Both the position numbers and the translations under genes were made by a program. The notes under the pieces were generated by a model. That model made no database searches. It was not told the origin of the DNA and saw only the letters and a program-made list of their open reading frames with translations. From CAJQND01 sp051010055 (GTDB lineage: Bacteria > Pseudomonadota > Alphaproteobacteria > Rhizobiales > CAJQND01), in contig JBPCVY010000231.1 of assembly GCA_051010055.1 (NCBI GenBank), positions 1-20,344 of the forward strand: 20,344 nt of DNA. The letters run 5' to 3'. This document shows, piece by piece, positions 13,949 to 20,344 of the stretch (position 1 is the stretch's first letter; every line of letters begins with the position of its first letter).

Positions 13949-16051
13949 CTAGGTTGTATCAAGGCATGCAAAACGGCTCGCTGCCCAGGCCTGAAGGATA
14001 CGGTCTGCGATCATCGCCAGAAGCGCCATGGAAAGACCCGACACAAGGCCTTCGCCCGTATTGGCGGCACTGAGCGATAGGTAAATCTGCTGTCCAAGCC
14101 CGGTGGTGCCCACAAGGGCAGCGATCACCAGCATGGCAAAGGCGTACATTATCGTCTGGTTGAGGCCAACGAGAATGGAAGGCATTGCCAGGGGCATTTT
14201 AACCTGCCAGAAAATCTGCGATGGGGTGCAGCCCTGCTCAACGGCAACCTCCAGCAATTGGGGCGAAACTTCACGCAAGCCATTTTCCGTGTAGCGCACC
14301 GCCGGCACGAAAGCGTAGGCGATAATAGCCAGAAGTGCCGTAAACTCGCCCACCTGGAAAAACATCAGCATGGGGATGAGGAACACGAACAACGGGATGG
14401 TCTGGAAGGTATCGCAAATAGGGCGCACGATAGCTGAAACCGTATCGTTGGATGCAGCCCACACCCCAAGTGAGGCGCCGAAAACGAATGACAATATTGC
14501 CGCTGCCGCGCACAAGTAAACTGACAGCATGGCCCGGTCCCACATGCCGGTTAAAAGAATGAACGCCAATGCGCAGAAAACAAAAAGGGCGGTGTTCTTT
14601 CCGCCGGCCTGCCAGGCAATCACGGTCATTCCGGCGACGGCTACGCTCCACGGCATGCCGGTGGTGCCGAAATAGAGGAGATAGCCCAGAACGGCGACAA
14701 CAACGCTGGCCCGCCAGCTCCACTTGTAACCGGCGAAAACCGCAAAGATCAGGCACCCGGCGCCATAACCAATGCGCATGGGCATGGTGAAGTCAAAGCC
14801 CCAGGTGAACGGCAGGATTGACTGGGACAGGCCCGTGCGCAGTGGCAGCAAGTAGAAGAAGAAGAAAAAGTTTTTGATGGCGGTGAGCGTGTTGCCGTAG
14901 GCGGTGACGATGGCGTCAAGTTGAACATTGAGCCAGTCGGCTAGGTTTTTCGTCCACGCAGCGCTTTCGATTGTTTCGCCCAAGCCAAACGCTTTCATGA
15001 TGACGCACAGAACTGCGAGGATACCTGCCGCGATCAGGAAATTCCGGCGGTCGTCTGCCCCGCCGCCAGCTCTTGCCTTATCGCGGCTGGCATAGGCAGC
15101 GGAAATCCTGTCCATGATGATGGCGATAAAAACAATCACCACACCGGCAAGCAGGCTGTCGCCAAACCGCGCCTTGCGCATGGTGCTGAGCACTTCCCAG
15201 CCAATATCGTTAAATCCGCCAATCACCGATGCGATGATGACCATGGACAAGGCGGCCATGATTGTCTGGTTGATGCCCACCTTGATTTGGCCCATGGCGG
15301 CCGGGATCTCGACCCAGAACAGGCGTTGGATGGGCGAACAGCCGCTCATGCGGGCAGCCTCGCGGATTTCTTCAGGCACCAGCTGCAGGCCTAGCGCCAC
15401 ATTGCGCACCATGGGCGGGCAGGCATAGACAGCACTGGCAATGAGGCCGACAACGGGGCCAAATCCGAACAGCACCAATAGCGGAATGAGATAGGCAAAA
15501 GTTGGGATGGTCTGCATCAAATCGAGAATGGGCGGCACAATGCGCCGTCCAAGGTCTGTCCGGTTGGCGAAAATGCCGATGGCCAGCCCGAGCGCCAAAG
15601 ACATTGGAACGGCAACACCAACCAGCGCCATGGTGTTCATGGCCTGCTCCCAATAGCCGGAAAGGGCAACATAAAGACAAGCCACCACGCACAGCACAAC
15701 CAGCCGCCAGCCGGAAGAATGATAGGCAAGCAAGCCAATGCTCAGGACGGTCACCGGCCACGGCACCCATTGCAAAAGATCGCGCAATATAAGCATGGGA
15801 AATTCCAAAAGCTTGGCGATGAAACGGGTAACCGGCTCGGCCAGGTCGACGAACCAATCCGTAAAAGCGTTAATCCAGCTTGCCAGGGGAATGGTCAATT
15901 CTGCCGGGAATTTCGTAAGCCACACAAAAGCCTCGAGCCGAAGGCCGCACACCAGCGCCAATGTGAGCACGCCAAACCATGGCCAGGCGTCTCTTGGCAA
16001 TAAGGCAGCGAACCTCGGGGCCGTCAGCCCGCTGGTGATTTCACTCGCCAT
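13949..16051 (-). CDS. Tandem-fused permease of a glycine betaine/proline-type ABC transporter
   Basis: A 700-residue inner-membrane protein made of two ProW-like permease units in one chain. The repeat is visible: DLMQTIPTFAYLIPLLVLFG (177-196) against DTFQTIPLFVFLIPMLMFFQ (547-566), and the EAA loops EAARMSGCSPIQRLFWVEIP (231-250) and EVAVEQGCTPSQIFWQVKMP (601-620), both followed by VGxNQTIM. Most ProW/OpuAB proteins are about 280-350 residues and work as homodimers, so this one should act as a single-chain pseudo-dimer. A run of five Phe (395-399) lies in the linker membrane region. The start overlaps the ATPase gene by 11 bases. It imports quaternary amines such as glycine betaine, proline betaine or choline by family; the exact ligand is unknown. 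Confidence 0.9.
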   Translation of the reverse strand: MASEITSGLTAPRFAALLPRDAWPWFGVLTLALVCGLRLEAFVWLTKFPAELTIPLASWINAFTDWFVDLAEPVTRFIAKLLEFPMLILRDLLQWVPWPVTVLSIGLLAYHSSGWRLVVLCVVACLYVALSGYWEQAMNTMALVGVAVPMSLALGLAIGIFANRTDLGRRIVPPILDLMQTIPTFAYLIPLLVLFGFGPVVGLIASAVYACPPMVRNVALGLQLVPEEIREAARMSGCSPIQRLFWVEIPAAMGQIKVGINQTIMAALSMVIIASVIGGFNDIGWEVLSTMRKARFGDSLLAGVVIVFIAIIMDRISAAYASRDKARAGGGADDRRNFLIAAGILAVLCVIMKAFGLGETIESAAWTKNLADWLNVQLDAIVTAYGNTLTAIKNFFFFFYLLPLRTGLSQSILPFTWGFDFTMPMRIGYGAGCLIFAVFAGYKWSWRASVVVAVLGYLLYFGTTGMPWSVAVAGMTVIAWQAGGKNTALFVFCALAFILLTGMWDRAMLSVYLCAAAAILSFVFGASLGVWAASNDTVSAIVRPICDTFQTIPLFVFLIPMLMFFQVGEFTALLAIIAYAFVPAVRYTENGLREVSPQLLEVAVEQGCTPSQIFWQVKMPLAMPSILVGLNQTIMYAFAMLVIAALVGTTGLGQQIYLSLSAANTGEGLVSGLSMALLAMIADRILQAWAASRFACLDTT

Positions 16052-17105
16052 GGCTTTCGCCGCTCAATGCCTCGGTAAGGCGCTCCGGCGTAATTGTGCC
16101 GATCATGTTGCCTTCTTCATCGGCAATCGGCAGGGCGCCGCCGCGTTCCGCGCTCCAGGAAAGAGCATCCTCAAGGGTCATATCGCAATGCAGCGCTTCA
16201 CCCTTGGGACGGCCTCTGCCGGATTTGGGAAGGGGCTCCATGAGCTGGGACACCTTAATGATCTTGGTGCGCGGTGCTTCTTTTACGAACTCGGCCACAT
16301 AGTCAGTTGAAGGATTCAGAACAATGTCTTCCGGCGTTCCCACTTGCACAATCAACCCGTCCTTCATGATGGCGATGCGGTCTGCAAGGCGCACCGCTTC
16401 CATGAAGTCGTGGGTGACGAAAATAATGGTCTTGTGAAACAGGGTTTGAAGACGCAGCAGTTCTGATTGCATTTGCCAGCGGATAAGCGGGTCTAGGGCG
16501 CTGAACGGTTCATCAAGAAACCAAAGTTCCGGGTCAACCGCCAGGCTGCGGGCAATACCGACCCGTTGTTTCTGGCCGCCCGACAGCTGGTGCGGATAGG
16601 CGCTTTCGCGGCCTTCAAGGCCCACCAAGTTTATCATCTCCTGGGCCTTTTCGTTGCGCTCTTCGTCAGATGTTCCCTGGACCCTCAAGGGGAATGCAAC
16701 ATTTTCCTGTACGGTCATATGCGGGAACAGGCCAAAATGCTGGAACACCATGCCCATTTTCCGGCGGCGCACTTCCATCAGCTCTTTATCGGAAATGTTC
16801 AAAAAATCTTCGCCATCCACCAACAATTCGCCAGCGCTTGGTTCGGTGAGCCGTGACATGCACCGCATCAATGTAGACTTGCCCGAGCCGGACAGGCCCA
16901 TAAGCACAAAGAATTCGCCTTGTTTGATTTTCAGATCGATATCGCCGCACGCCACAATGTCGCCGGCGGTGCGCAGTTTGTCGGCAAAGTTGATCGCGTT
17001 TTCACCCTTGGGCAGAGCGTCTTTCTTCAATTTGCTTTGATGGCCCGCGCCAAACACCCGCCACAAACTCCTGCACTCAAGGGCGGTTTCACCATTCGCA
17101 CTCAT
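16041..17105 (-). CDS. ProV/OpuAA-type ABC transporter ATP-binding protein with CBS region
   Basis: A 354-residue ATPase with an intact nucleotide-binding domain: Walker A GLSGSGKST (70-78), signature LSGGQKQRVGIAR (174-186), Walker B LWFLDEP (194-200) and switch His232 in FVTHD. It has the insertion after the first strand (about 22-52) typical of quaternary-amine importers. A C-terminal CBS-like segment follows (about 285-348), including the LPIADEEGNMIGTITPERL stretch. In OpuA-type systems paired CBS domains sense ionic strength; here only about one CBS motif is present, so gating may differ. A GGGAGGG ribosome site lies 10 bases before the ATG. A hairpin with a U-tract separates it from the binding-protein gene upstream, and its end overlaps the permease start by 11 bases. 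Confidence 0.92.
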   Translation of the reverse strand: MSANGETALECRSLWRVFGAGHQSKLKKDALPKGENAINFADKLRTAGDIVACGDIDLKIKQGEFFVLMGLSGSGKSTLMRCMSRLTEPSAGELLVDGEDFLNISDKELMEVRRRKMGMVFQHFGLFPHMTVQENVAFPLRVQGTSDEERNEKAQEMINLVGLEGRESAYPHQLSGGQKQRVGIARSLAVDPELWFLDEPFSALDPLIRWQMQSELLRLQTLFHKTIIFVTHDFMEAVRLADRIAIMKDGLIVQVGTPEDIVLNPSTDYVAEFVKEAPRTKIIKVSQLMEPLPKSGRGRPKGEALHCDMTLEDALSWSAERGGALPIADEEGNMIGTITPERLTEALSGESHGE

Positions 17106-17172
17106 TTAAAACATTCCCTCCCATGCCCGCAGATGTAGCATAGCCAGCGCGCTTGCGGGCAATCAAACGAAA

Positions 17173-17209
17173 AACGCGCGCCACGAACCTCATGTCCGAA
17201 GCGCGCGTT
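17173..17209 (-). terminator. Hairpin plus U-tract between ABC binding-protein and ATPase genes
   Basis: Perfect 9-base arms AACGCGCGC and GCGCGCGTT around a 19-base loop. Read on the minus strand, the stem runs directly into TTTTTCGTTTGATT, the form of a Rho-independent terminator. It lies 21 bases after the binding-protein stop, inside an apparent operon. It is probably a leaky terminator or 3' stabiliser that makes binding protein more abundant than ATPase and permease. Confidence 0.65.
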
Positions 17210-17230
17210 GGTCTTTGTTCCAATTCGTGG

Positions 17231-18187
17231 TTACTGGCTTGCAGCCACCCACTTCTTCCACATGGCTTCGTTCTTGCCCATCCAGTCGGCAACAACCGCT
17301 TCCAACTTGCCGCCTTCCTGGTCGATTTGAGCCATCATATTTTGTTGGTCGGTGGTGGGGATTGTGACGTTCTTAAGGATGGTGTGCGCTGCCGGCCATT
17401 TTTTCTCAAAACCGGTCCACACAACCTTGAACACCCGGGCAGGGGCAAAATCACAGTCGTTTACCGCATTCTCGTTTACCCCCCATTTGGGATCGTTGAA
17501 GCAGGCATCTTCTGCTTTCGGCAAATCCACCCATTCGGTTTCATATTTTGAAAGTGCCCAATGGGGCTGCCAGAAGACGATCAAAAGCGGGGTTTTCTTG
17601 GCAACCGATGCTTTCAGTTCAGAAATTAGCGCGCCTTCACTGCCTGCCGGCACGGCTTTGAACGGTAGCTCCAAACCTTTCAGCCGGTCTGCGCCCGGTG
17701 TGCCCCAGTCTGCCGGATAGTCAATCAACCGGCCTTGTGGCAGGGTTTCAGCGGTTGCGAATTTGGCCGCGCATTCCTTCAAAGCTTCCCACTTTGGCAG
17801 GCCCGGGCAGACTTCTTTCACATGAACCGGATAGACAAAACCCTCGCGTGCTTCCAGGCCGGTATCGCCAATGTCTACCACCTTGCCGGCGTCGGCCATT
17901 TTGTTCCAAAGATCCGGCGCGTTACTGCTCCACACTTCCATGGTGCCATGCAACTCGCCATCGCCCAGAGCGGTAAACTGGGAATCGTAACCGGCGGTGA
18001 TATATTCAACCTTGTACCCTGCCTTTTTGAGGGTTTCGCCAGCAATGTGGGTTGAGATGTGCTGGCCCGTCCATTCATTGATGGCAAGTTTTATTGCCTC
18101 ATCCTTCGCGCCCATCTCAGCGGCAAATGCGCCCGGCAGGCCCAATGCCATCGACATGGCCGCAGCGGCGAGTAGTTTCTTCAACAT
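17231..18187 (-). CDS. Glycine betaine/proline-type ABC transporter substrate-binding protein (ProX/OpuAC family)
   Basis: A 318-residue periplasmic receptor of the OpuAC family. A signal peptide covers about residues 1-22 (MLKKLLAAAAMSMALGLPGAFA). Family features include INEWTGQH, GTMEVWSSN and FWQPHWALSKYETEW. These Trp-rich segments are where betaine receptors build the aromatic cage for a quaternary ammonium group. I chose the ATG at 18187 because GGGAGG sits five bases before it and the signal peptide begins there. A longer reading from 18229 would add 14 charged residues in front and would start inside the inverted repeat at 18213-18240. It is first in an operon with the ATPase, permease and racemase-like genes. 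Four Cys in the second half may form disulfides. The ligand could be glycine betaine, proline betaine, choline or a related amine. Confidence 0.9.
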   Translation of the reverse strand: MLKKLLAAAAMSMALGLPGAFAAEMGAKDEAIKLAINEWTGQHISTHIAGETLKKAGYKVEYITAGYDSQFTALGDGELHGTMEVWSSNAPDLWNKMADAGKVVDIGDTGLEAREGFVYPVHVKEVCPGLPKWEALKECAAKFATAETLPQGRLIDYPADWGTPGADRLKGLELPFKAVPAGSEGALISELKASVAKKTPLLIVFWQPHWALSKYETEWVDLPKAEDACFNDPKWGVNENAVNDCDFAPARVFKVVWTGFEKKWPAAHTILKNVTIPTTDQQNMMAQIDQEGGKLEAVVADWMGKNEAMWKKWVAASQ

Positions 18188-18192
18188 GCGTT

Positions 18193-18198
18193 CCTCCC
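18193..18198 (-). promoter_or_regulatory. Ribosome binding site deciding the start of the ABC binding protein
   Basis: GGGAGG on the minus strand, five bases before the ATG at 18187. It is the strongest Shine-Dalgarno match in the region and supports the shorter reading of the gene. Confidence 0.8.
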
Positions 18199-18212
18199 TT
18201 CTAAGTCTTTCA

Positions 18213-18240
18213 CGAACATTTATGTGCATCGAAATGTTCG
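18213..18240. promoter_or_regulatory. Inverted repeat with 9-base arms upstream of the ABC transporter operon, candidate operator
   Basis: Perfect arms CGAACATTT and AAATGTTCG separated by 10 bases, 26 bases before the binding-protein start codon and downstream of a plausible promoter. The arms are spaced about two helical turns centre to centre, which suits a dimeric repressor. The stem could also fold in the 5' leader RNA. The binding regulator is unknown; betaine uptake genes are often controlled by TetR-, GntR- or LysR-type proteins. Confidence 0.5.
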
Positions 18241-18259
18241 GCGTCTATGTCCTGTGACT

Positions 18260-18287
18260 AGCCTAAATGAAAAACGCAAAGGGGCAA
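18260..18287 (-). promoter_or_regulatory. Possible sigma-70 promoter of the betaine-type ABC operon
   Basis: On the minus strand, TTGCCC (18282-18287) and TAGGCT (18260-18265) are separated by 16 bases, upstream of the inverted repeat and gene. Both boxes are moderate matches. An imperfect palindrome, ACCA-CTTAAA-TGGT, at 18287-18300 abuts the -35 box. Confidence 0.3.
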
Positions 18288-18365
18288 CCACTTAAATGGT
18301 GGCTGAAAGTAAAGATGTAGAGAAAAGGGGCTTTTATCTAAGTCTTTTCTGGGGCCTGAGGAGAT

Positions 18366-18923
18366 TTAGATAGGGCGAACCTCATTTACTTCTGGAATAA
18401 AGTGGCGCAGCAGGTTCTCAATGCCTTGCTTCAGGGTTGCCGTCGACGATGGGCATCCTGCGCATGCACCCTGCATATGAAGATGGACAATGCCATCGCG
18501 ATACGCATGGAACGTGATATCGCCACCATCCTGGGCCACCGCCGGGCGCACGCGCGTGTCAAGAAGTTCCTTTATGGTGTCGACGATTTCCTGATCCGCT
18601 TCATCAAAATCTTCATCACTTACAGGTGGTGCGCCCTCGCCACCTTTTGTGATTGGGGCGCCCGACATGTAGTGCTCCATGATGACGCCGAGTATGGCCG
18701 GTTTCAGGTGCTGCCAATCTGAATCATCTTTGGTGATGGTGATGAAATCAGAGCCGAAAAACACGCCCGTTACGCCCGCAACGGTGAAAAGGCGCTCGGC
18801 CAGAGGCGATGCAACTGCCGCTTCCGCATCCCGGTAGTCGCGGGTGCCGTCTTCCAGAACGATTTTACCCGGGATGAACTTCAAGGTCGCCGGGTTGGGC
18901 GTTGCTTCAGTTTGGATAAACAT
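18366..18923 (-). CDS. nfuA: NifU-family Fe-S cluster carrier (NfuA/Nfu type)
   Basis: A 185-residue Nfu protein. The N-terminal Nfu domain (about 1-90, starting MFIQTEATPNPATLKFIPGK) matches the mitochondrial NFU1 and alphaproteobacterial type. The C-terminal NifU-like domain (about 108-185) carries C154-AG-C157, which holds a [4Fe-4S] cluster between two monomers. An acidic linker (about 100-112) separates the domains. Nfu receives clusters from the main scaffold and hands them to target enzymes in the cytoplasm. Its own promoter appears to contain an Irr-type iron control element (18976-18992). GGAG sits eight bases before the ATG. The gene lies downstream of trpS on the same strand, an order found in many Rhizobiales. 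Confidence 0.93.
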   Translation of the reverse strand: MFIQTEATPNPATLKFIPGKIVLEDGTRDYRDAEAAVASPLAERLFTVAGVTGVFFGSDFITITKDDSDWQHLKPAILGVIMEHYMSGAPITKGGEGAPPVSDEDFDEADQEIVDTIKELLDTRVRPAVAQDGGDITFHAYRDGIVHLHMQGACAGCPSSTATLKQGIENLLRHFIPEVNEVRPI

Positions 18924-18973
18924 TGCTGGGGCTCCAGAATTTCATGCTTAAACGCTTCTACGGCGCGCATCGG

Positions 18974-19002
18974 TTTTTAGATTAATTCTAAACTGGTCTC
19001 AA
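18974..19002 (-). promoter_or_regulatory. Predicted nfuA promoter
   Basis: On the minus strand, TTGAGA (18997-19002) and TAAAAA (18974-18979) are 17 bases apart, about 50 bases before the nfuA ATG. The iron control element lies across the spacer and the -10 box, so a bound protein would block RNA polymerase. Confidence 0.45.
18976..18992. promoter_or_regulatory. Irr-type iron control element (ICE box) before nfuA
   Basis: The 17-base site TTTAGATTAATTCTAAA has arms TTTAGA and TCTAAA. It differs at one position from the Rhizobiales ICE/Irr consensus as I recall it, TTTAGAAnnnTTCTAAA. It overlaps the predicted nfuA core promoter. Irr is a Fur-family, haem-responsive regulator that acts when iron is short; sites over the promoter usually mean repression, so Fe-S assembly would be lowered during iron limitation. 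Confidence 0.65.
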
Positions 19003-19018
19003 GTCCAGGCAAACCGCA

Positions 19019-20053
19019 TTAGCAAATCAACCCGATTATCTTTTTAACATCGGCGAAAATGGGCCTGGCCAGCTCTCTGGCACGCTCAGCACCGGAGGCG
19101 AGAATGGAATCAATATGTGCTGGATCGTTCATCAGCCTGTTCATCTCCTGGCCAATAGGGCTCATTTTTTCCACTGCCAGATCAACCAGTTCCTGCTTGA
19201 AGCCTGAGAATTGTGAACCGCCATGCTCGCGCAGCACATGTTCGGCGTTTTGGCCTGCAAGTGCTGCAAAAATGCCGACCAGATTTTCTGCCTCCGGGCG
19301 GCCTTTCATGCCATCGGGCTCTGAGGGCAGAGGTTCGGGATCGGTTTTAGCCTTGCGGATCTTTTTGGCGATGAGGTCGGCATCATCGGTGAGGTTGATG
19401 CGCGATAGGTCCGACGGGTCCGATTTCGACATCTTCTTTGACCCATCGCGAAGGCTCATAACCCTGGTCGCAGGACCTGTAATGAGCGGCTCGGGGAGTG
19501 GGAAAAATCCATCCTTATACCCAAGCGCCGCAATCTGTTCAGAAAAGTCATTATTGAACTTCTGGGCAATATCGCGCGACAGCTCCAGATGCTGCTTTTG
19601 GTCTTCACCGACCGGCACATGAGTTGCCCGGTAGGCGAGAATGTCCGCGGCCATAAGGTTGGGGTAGGAATAAAGCCCGACGGAAGCGTTTTCACGGTTC
19701 TTGCCGGCCTTTTCCTTGAACTGGGTCATGCGGTTCAGCCAGCCAATGCGGGCAACACAGTTAAACACCCAGGCAAGCTCAGCATGTTCGGGAACCTGTG
19801 ATTGATTGAAGACGATCTGCTCTCGCGGATCGATGCCGGCAGCGACAAACGCGGCGGTGACTTCGCGCGTATTATGGGCAAGTTCGGCCGGGTCCTGCCA
19901 AACGGTAATGGCGTGAAGATCAACCACGCAATAGATGCAGTTGTGGGAGCGCTGCAAATCGACAAACCGGGTAATAGCACCCAGATAATTGCCAAGGTGC
20001 AGGTTGCCGGTTGGTTGCACGCCTGAAAAGACGCGTTCTTTTTGTTCAATCAT
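19019..20053 (-). CDS. trpS: Tryptophan--tRNA ligase
   Basis: A 344-residue class I aminoacyl-tRNA synthetase that charges tRNA-Trp. The ATP-binding HIGH-type motif is GNLHLGN (16-22), following VFSGVQPTG, the usual TrpRS start. The KMSKS loop is exact at 207-211. The sequence AVDLHAITV-like CVVDLHAITVW and the VPVGEDQKQHLELSRDIAQKFN stretch are TrpRS landmarks. Length and start are normal for bacterial TrpRS. A purine-rich AGGACC lies a few bases before the ATG. It sits between a probable murJ and nfuA, a typical alphaproteobacterial arrangement, with gaps of 64 and 95 bases to the neighbours. Confidence 0.97.
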   Translation of the reverse strand: MIEQKERVFSGVQPTGNLHLGNYLGAITRFVDLQRSHNCIYCVVDLHAITVWQDPAELAHNTREVTAAFVAAGIDPREQIVFNQSQVPEHAELAWVFNCVARIGWLNRMTQFKEKAGKNRENASVGLYSYPNLMAADILAYRATHVPVGEDQKQHLELSRDIAQKFNNDFSEQIAALGYKDGFFPLPEPLITGPATRVMSLRDGSKKMSKSDPSDLSRINLTDDADLIAKKIRKAKTDPEPLPSEPDGMKGRPEAENLVGIFAALAGQNAEHVLREHGGSQFSGFKQELVDLAVEKMSPIGQEMNRLMNDPAHIDSILASGAERARELARPIFADVKKIIGLIC

Positions 20054-20117
20054 TGTGAGGTCCTGCGCTTATTTGACCGGCCCGCTATATGGCTGATTGC
20101 AGGCACTATGCCAAGTC

Positions 20118-20344
20118 TTATGATTGTTTGCTCAGCAATTTGCGCAGCTCGCTGACAGTGACGACTCTTGAAAGTTGGCAGAAACCGGCGAATACGGCAG
20201 CACCGAGCGCCACAAGGCCCATGAGGGTTGTGAAGCGGTAAAGAATAGAAAAGTCAGATGAAAACACGGAACTGGCGGCCTGCATGACAAGCACCAGAAC
20301 ACCCGCCATCAAAGTGCTTCCAAGGAATATCAGTGGTACATTGC
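20118..20344 (-). CDS. murJ: C-terminal end of an integral membrane protein, probably lipid II flippase MurJ (partial)
   Basis: The last 74 residues of a gene that enters from the right edge. The reading frame stays open from the edge (NVPLIFLGSTLMAGVLVLVM) to the TAA at 20118. It shows two hydrophobic segments, LIFLGSTLMAGVLVLVMQA and FTTLMGLVALGAAVFAGFC, and a basic tail. Length, topology and position directly before trpS fit MurJ, which precedes trpS in many alphaproteobacteria. MurJ moves lipid II across the inner membrane for peptidoglycan synthesis. The visible part carries no diagnostic motif, so the name rests mainly on gene order. Confidence 0.55.
   Translation of the reverse strand, partial: NVPLIFLGSTLMAGVLVLVMQAASSVFSSDFSILYRFTTLMGLVALGAAVFAGFCQLSRVVTVSELRKLLSKQS

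Noticed and set aside
13936..13971. Longer start for the racemase-family protein at 13971
   Set aside because: The 12 extra residues (MHALIQPRVRTA) overlap the permease gene and precede the point where family members start; the ATG at 13935 is a better fit.
18188..18229. Longer start for the ABC binding protein at 18229
   Set aside because: It would put 14 charged residues before the signal peptide and place the start inside the inverted repeat, while GGGAGG lies just before the ATG at 18187.
18300..18365. Possible terminator after nfuA (AAAAG-GGG-CTTTT and nearby repeats)
   Set aside because: The stem is short and AT-rich, and the T-run is interrupted on either strand. Support is too weak to call it.

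Overview
The window looks like chromosomal DNA of an alphaproteobacterium, most likely from the Hyphomicrobiales (Rhizobiales). Three things point there: the murJ(partial)-trpS-nfuA block at the right end, a near-perfect iron-control-element palindrome of the type bound by the rhizobial regulator Irr in front of nfuA, and a moderately GC-rich composition with long open antisense frames. There are no RNA genes, CRISPR arrays, insertion sequences or phage genes. Every stretch over about 100 bases without a gene is a promoter or intergenic region described below.

Region 1 (1-13148) is a catabolic locus built around a divergent promoter region (1341-1630). Leftward lie an opine-dehydrogenase-family protein and the start of a 3-hydroxyacyl-CoA dehydrogenase, touching stop to start. 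Rightward runs a long operon: a TRAP transporter (dctP-dctQ-dctM type), a two-subunit indolepyruvate:ferredoxin-oxidoreductase-like enzyme (iorA, iorB), an AMP-forming acyl-CoA ligase, a thiolase-fold protein, a fusion of a DUF35 Zn-ribbon/OB protein with a short-chain-dehydrogenase (SDR) fold, and a metal-dependent cyclase-family hydrolase. Five of these genes, iorA through the DUF35-SDR fusion, are joined by 1- or 4-base stop/start overlaps, so they probably serve one pathway. The likely logic is uptake of an organic acid, CoA activation, beta-oxidation-like oxidation, carbon-carbon bond cleavage by the thiolase/DUF35 pair, oxidative decarboxylation of a 2-oxoacid, and a ring-opening or amide hydrolysis. 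The substrate cannot be read from the sequence.

The most unusual part is the thiolase/DUF35-SDR pair (9928-12359). The thiolase-fold protein has Gly where the nucleophilic Cys should be and Gln where the His of the GHP motif should be. Its DUF35 partner is fused to an SDR domain in which the catalytic Tyr and Lys are Thr and Gln and the dinucleotide loop is degenerate. This suggests a repurposed thiolase-superfamily lyase, as in the Ltp2-ChsH2 aldolases, with a pseudo-SDR scaffold, rather than a thiolase plus a dehydrogenase.

Region 2 (13153-18300) is on the minus strand. It is a quaternary-amine (glycine betaine/proline-type) ABC uptake operon: a periplasmic binding protein, a ProV-like ATPase with a C-terminal CBS-like region, and a 700-residue permease made of two fused permease units. 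A hydantoin/Asp-Glu-racemase-family protein lacking both usual catalytic cysteines follows 13 bases later. Each of the two binding-protein genes in the window (TRAP and ABC) is followed by a strong hairpin before the next transporter gene, a common way to make more binding protein than permease.

Region 3 (18366-20344) is housekeeping, all on the minus strand: nfuA (Fe-S cluster carrier), trpS, and the 3' end of a membrane protein that is probably murJ.
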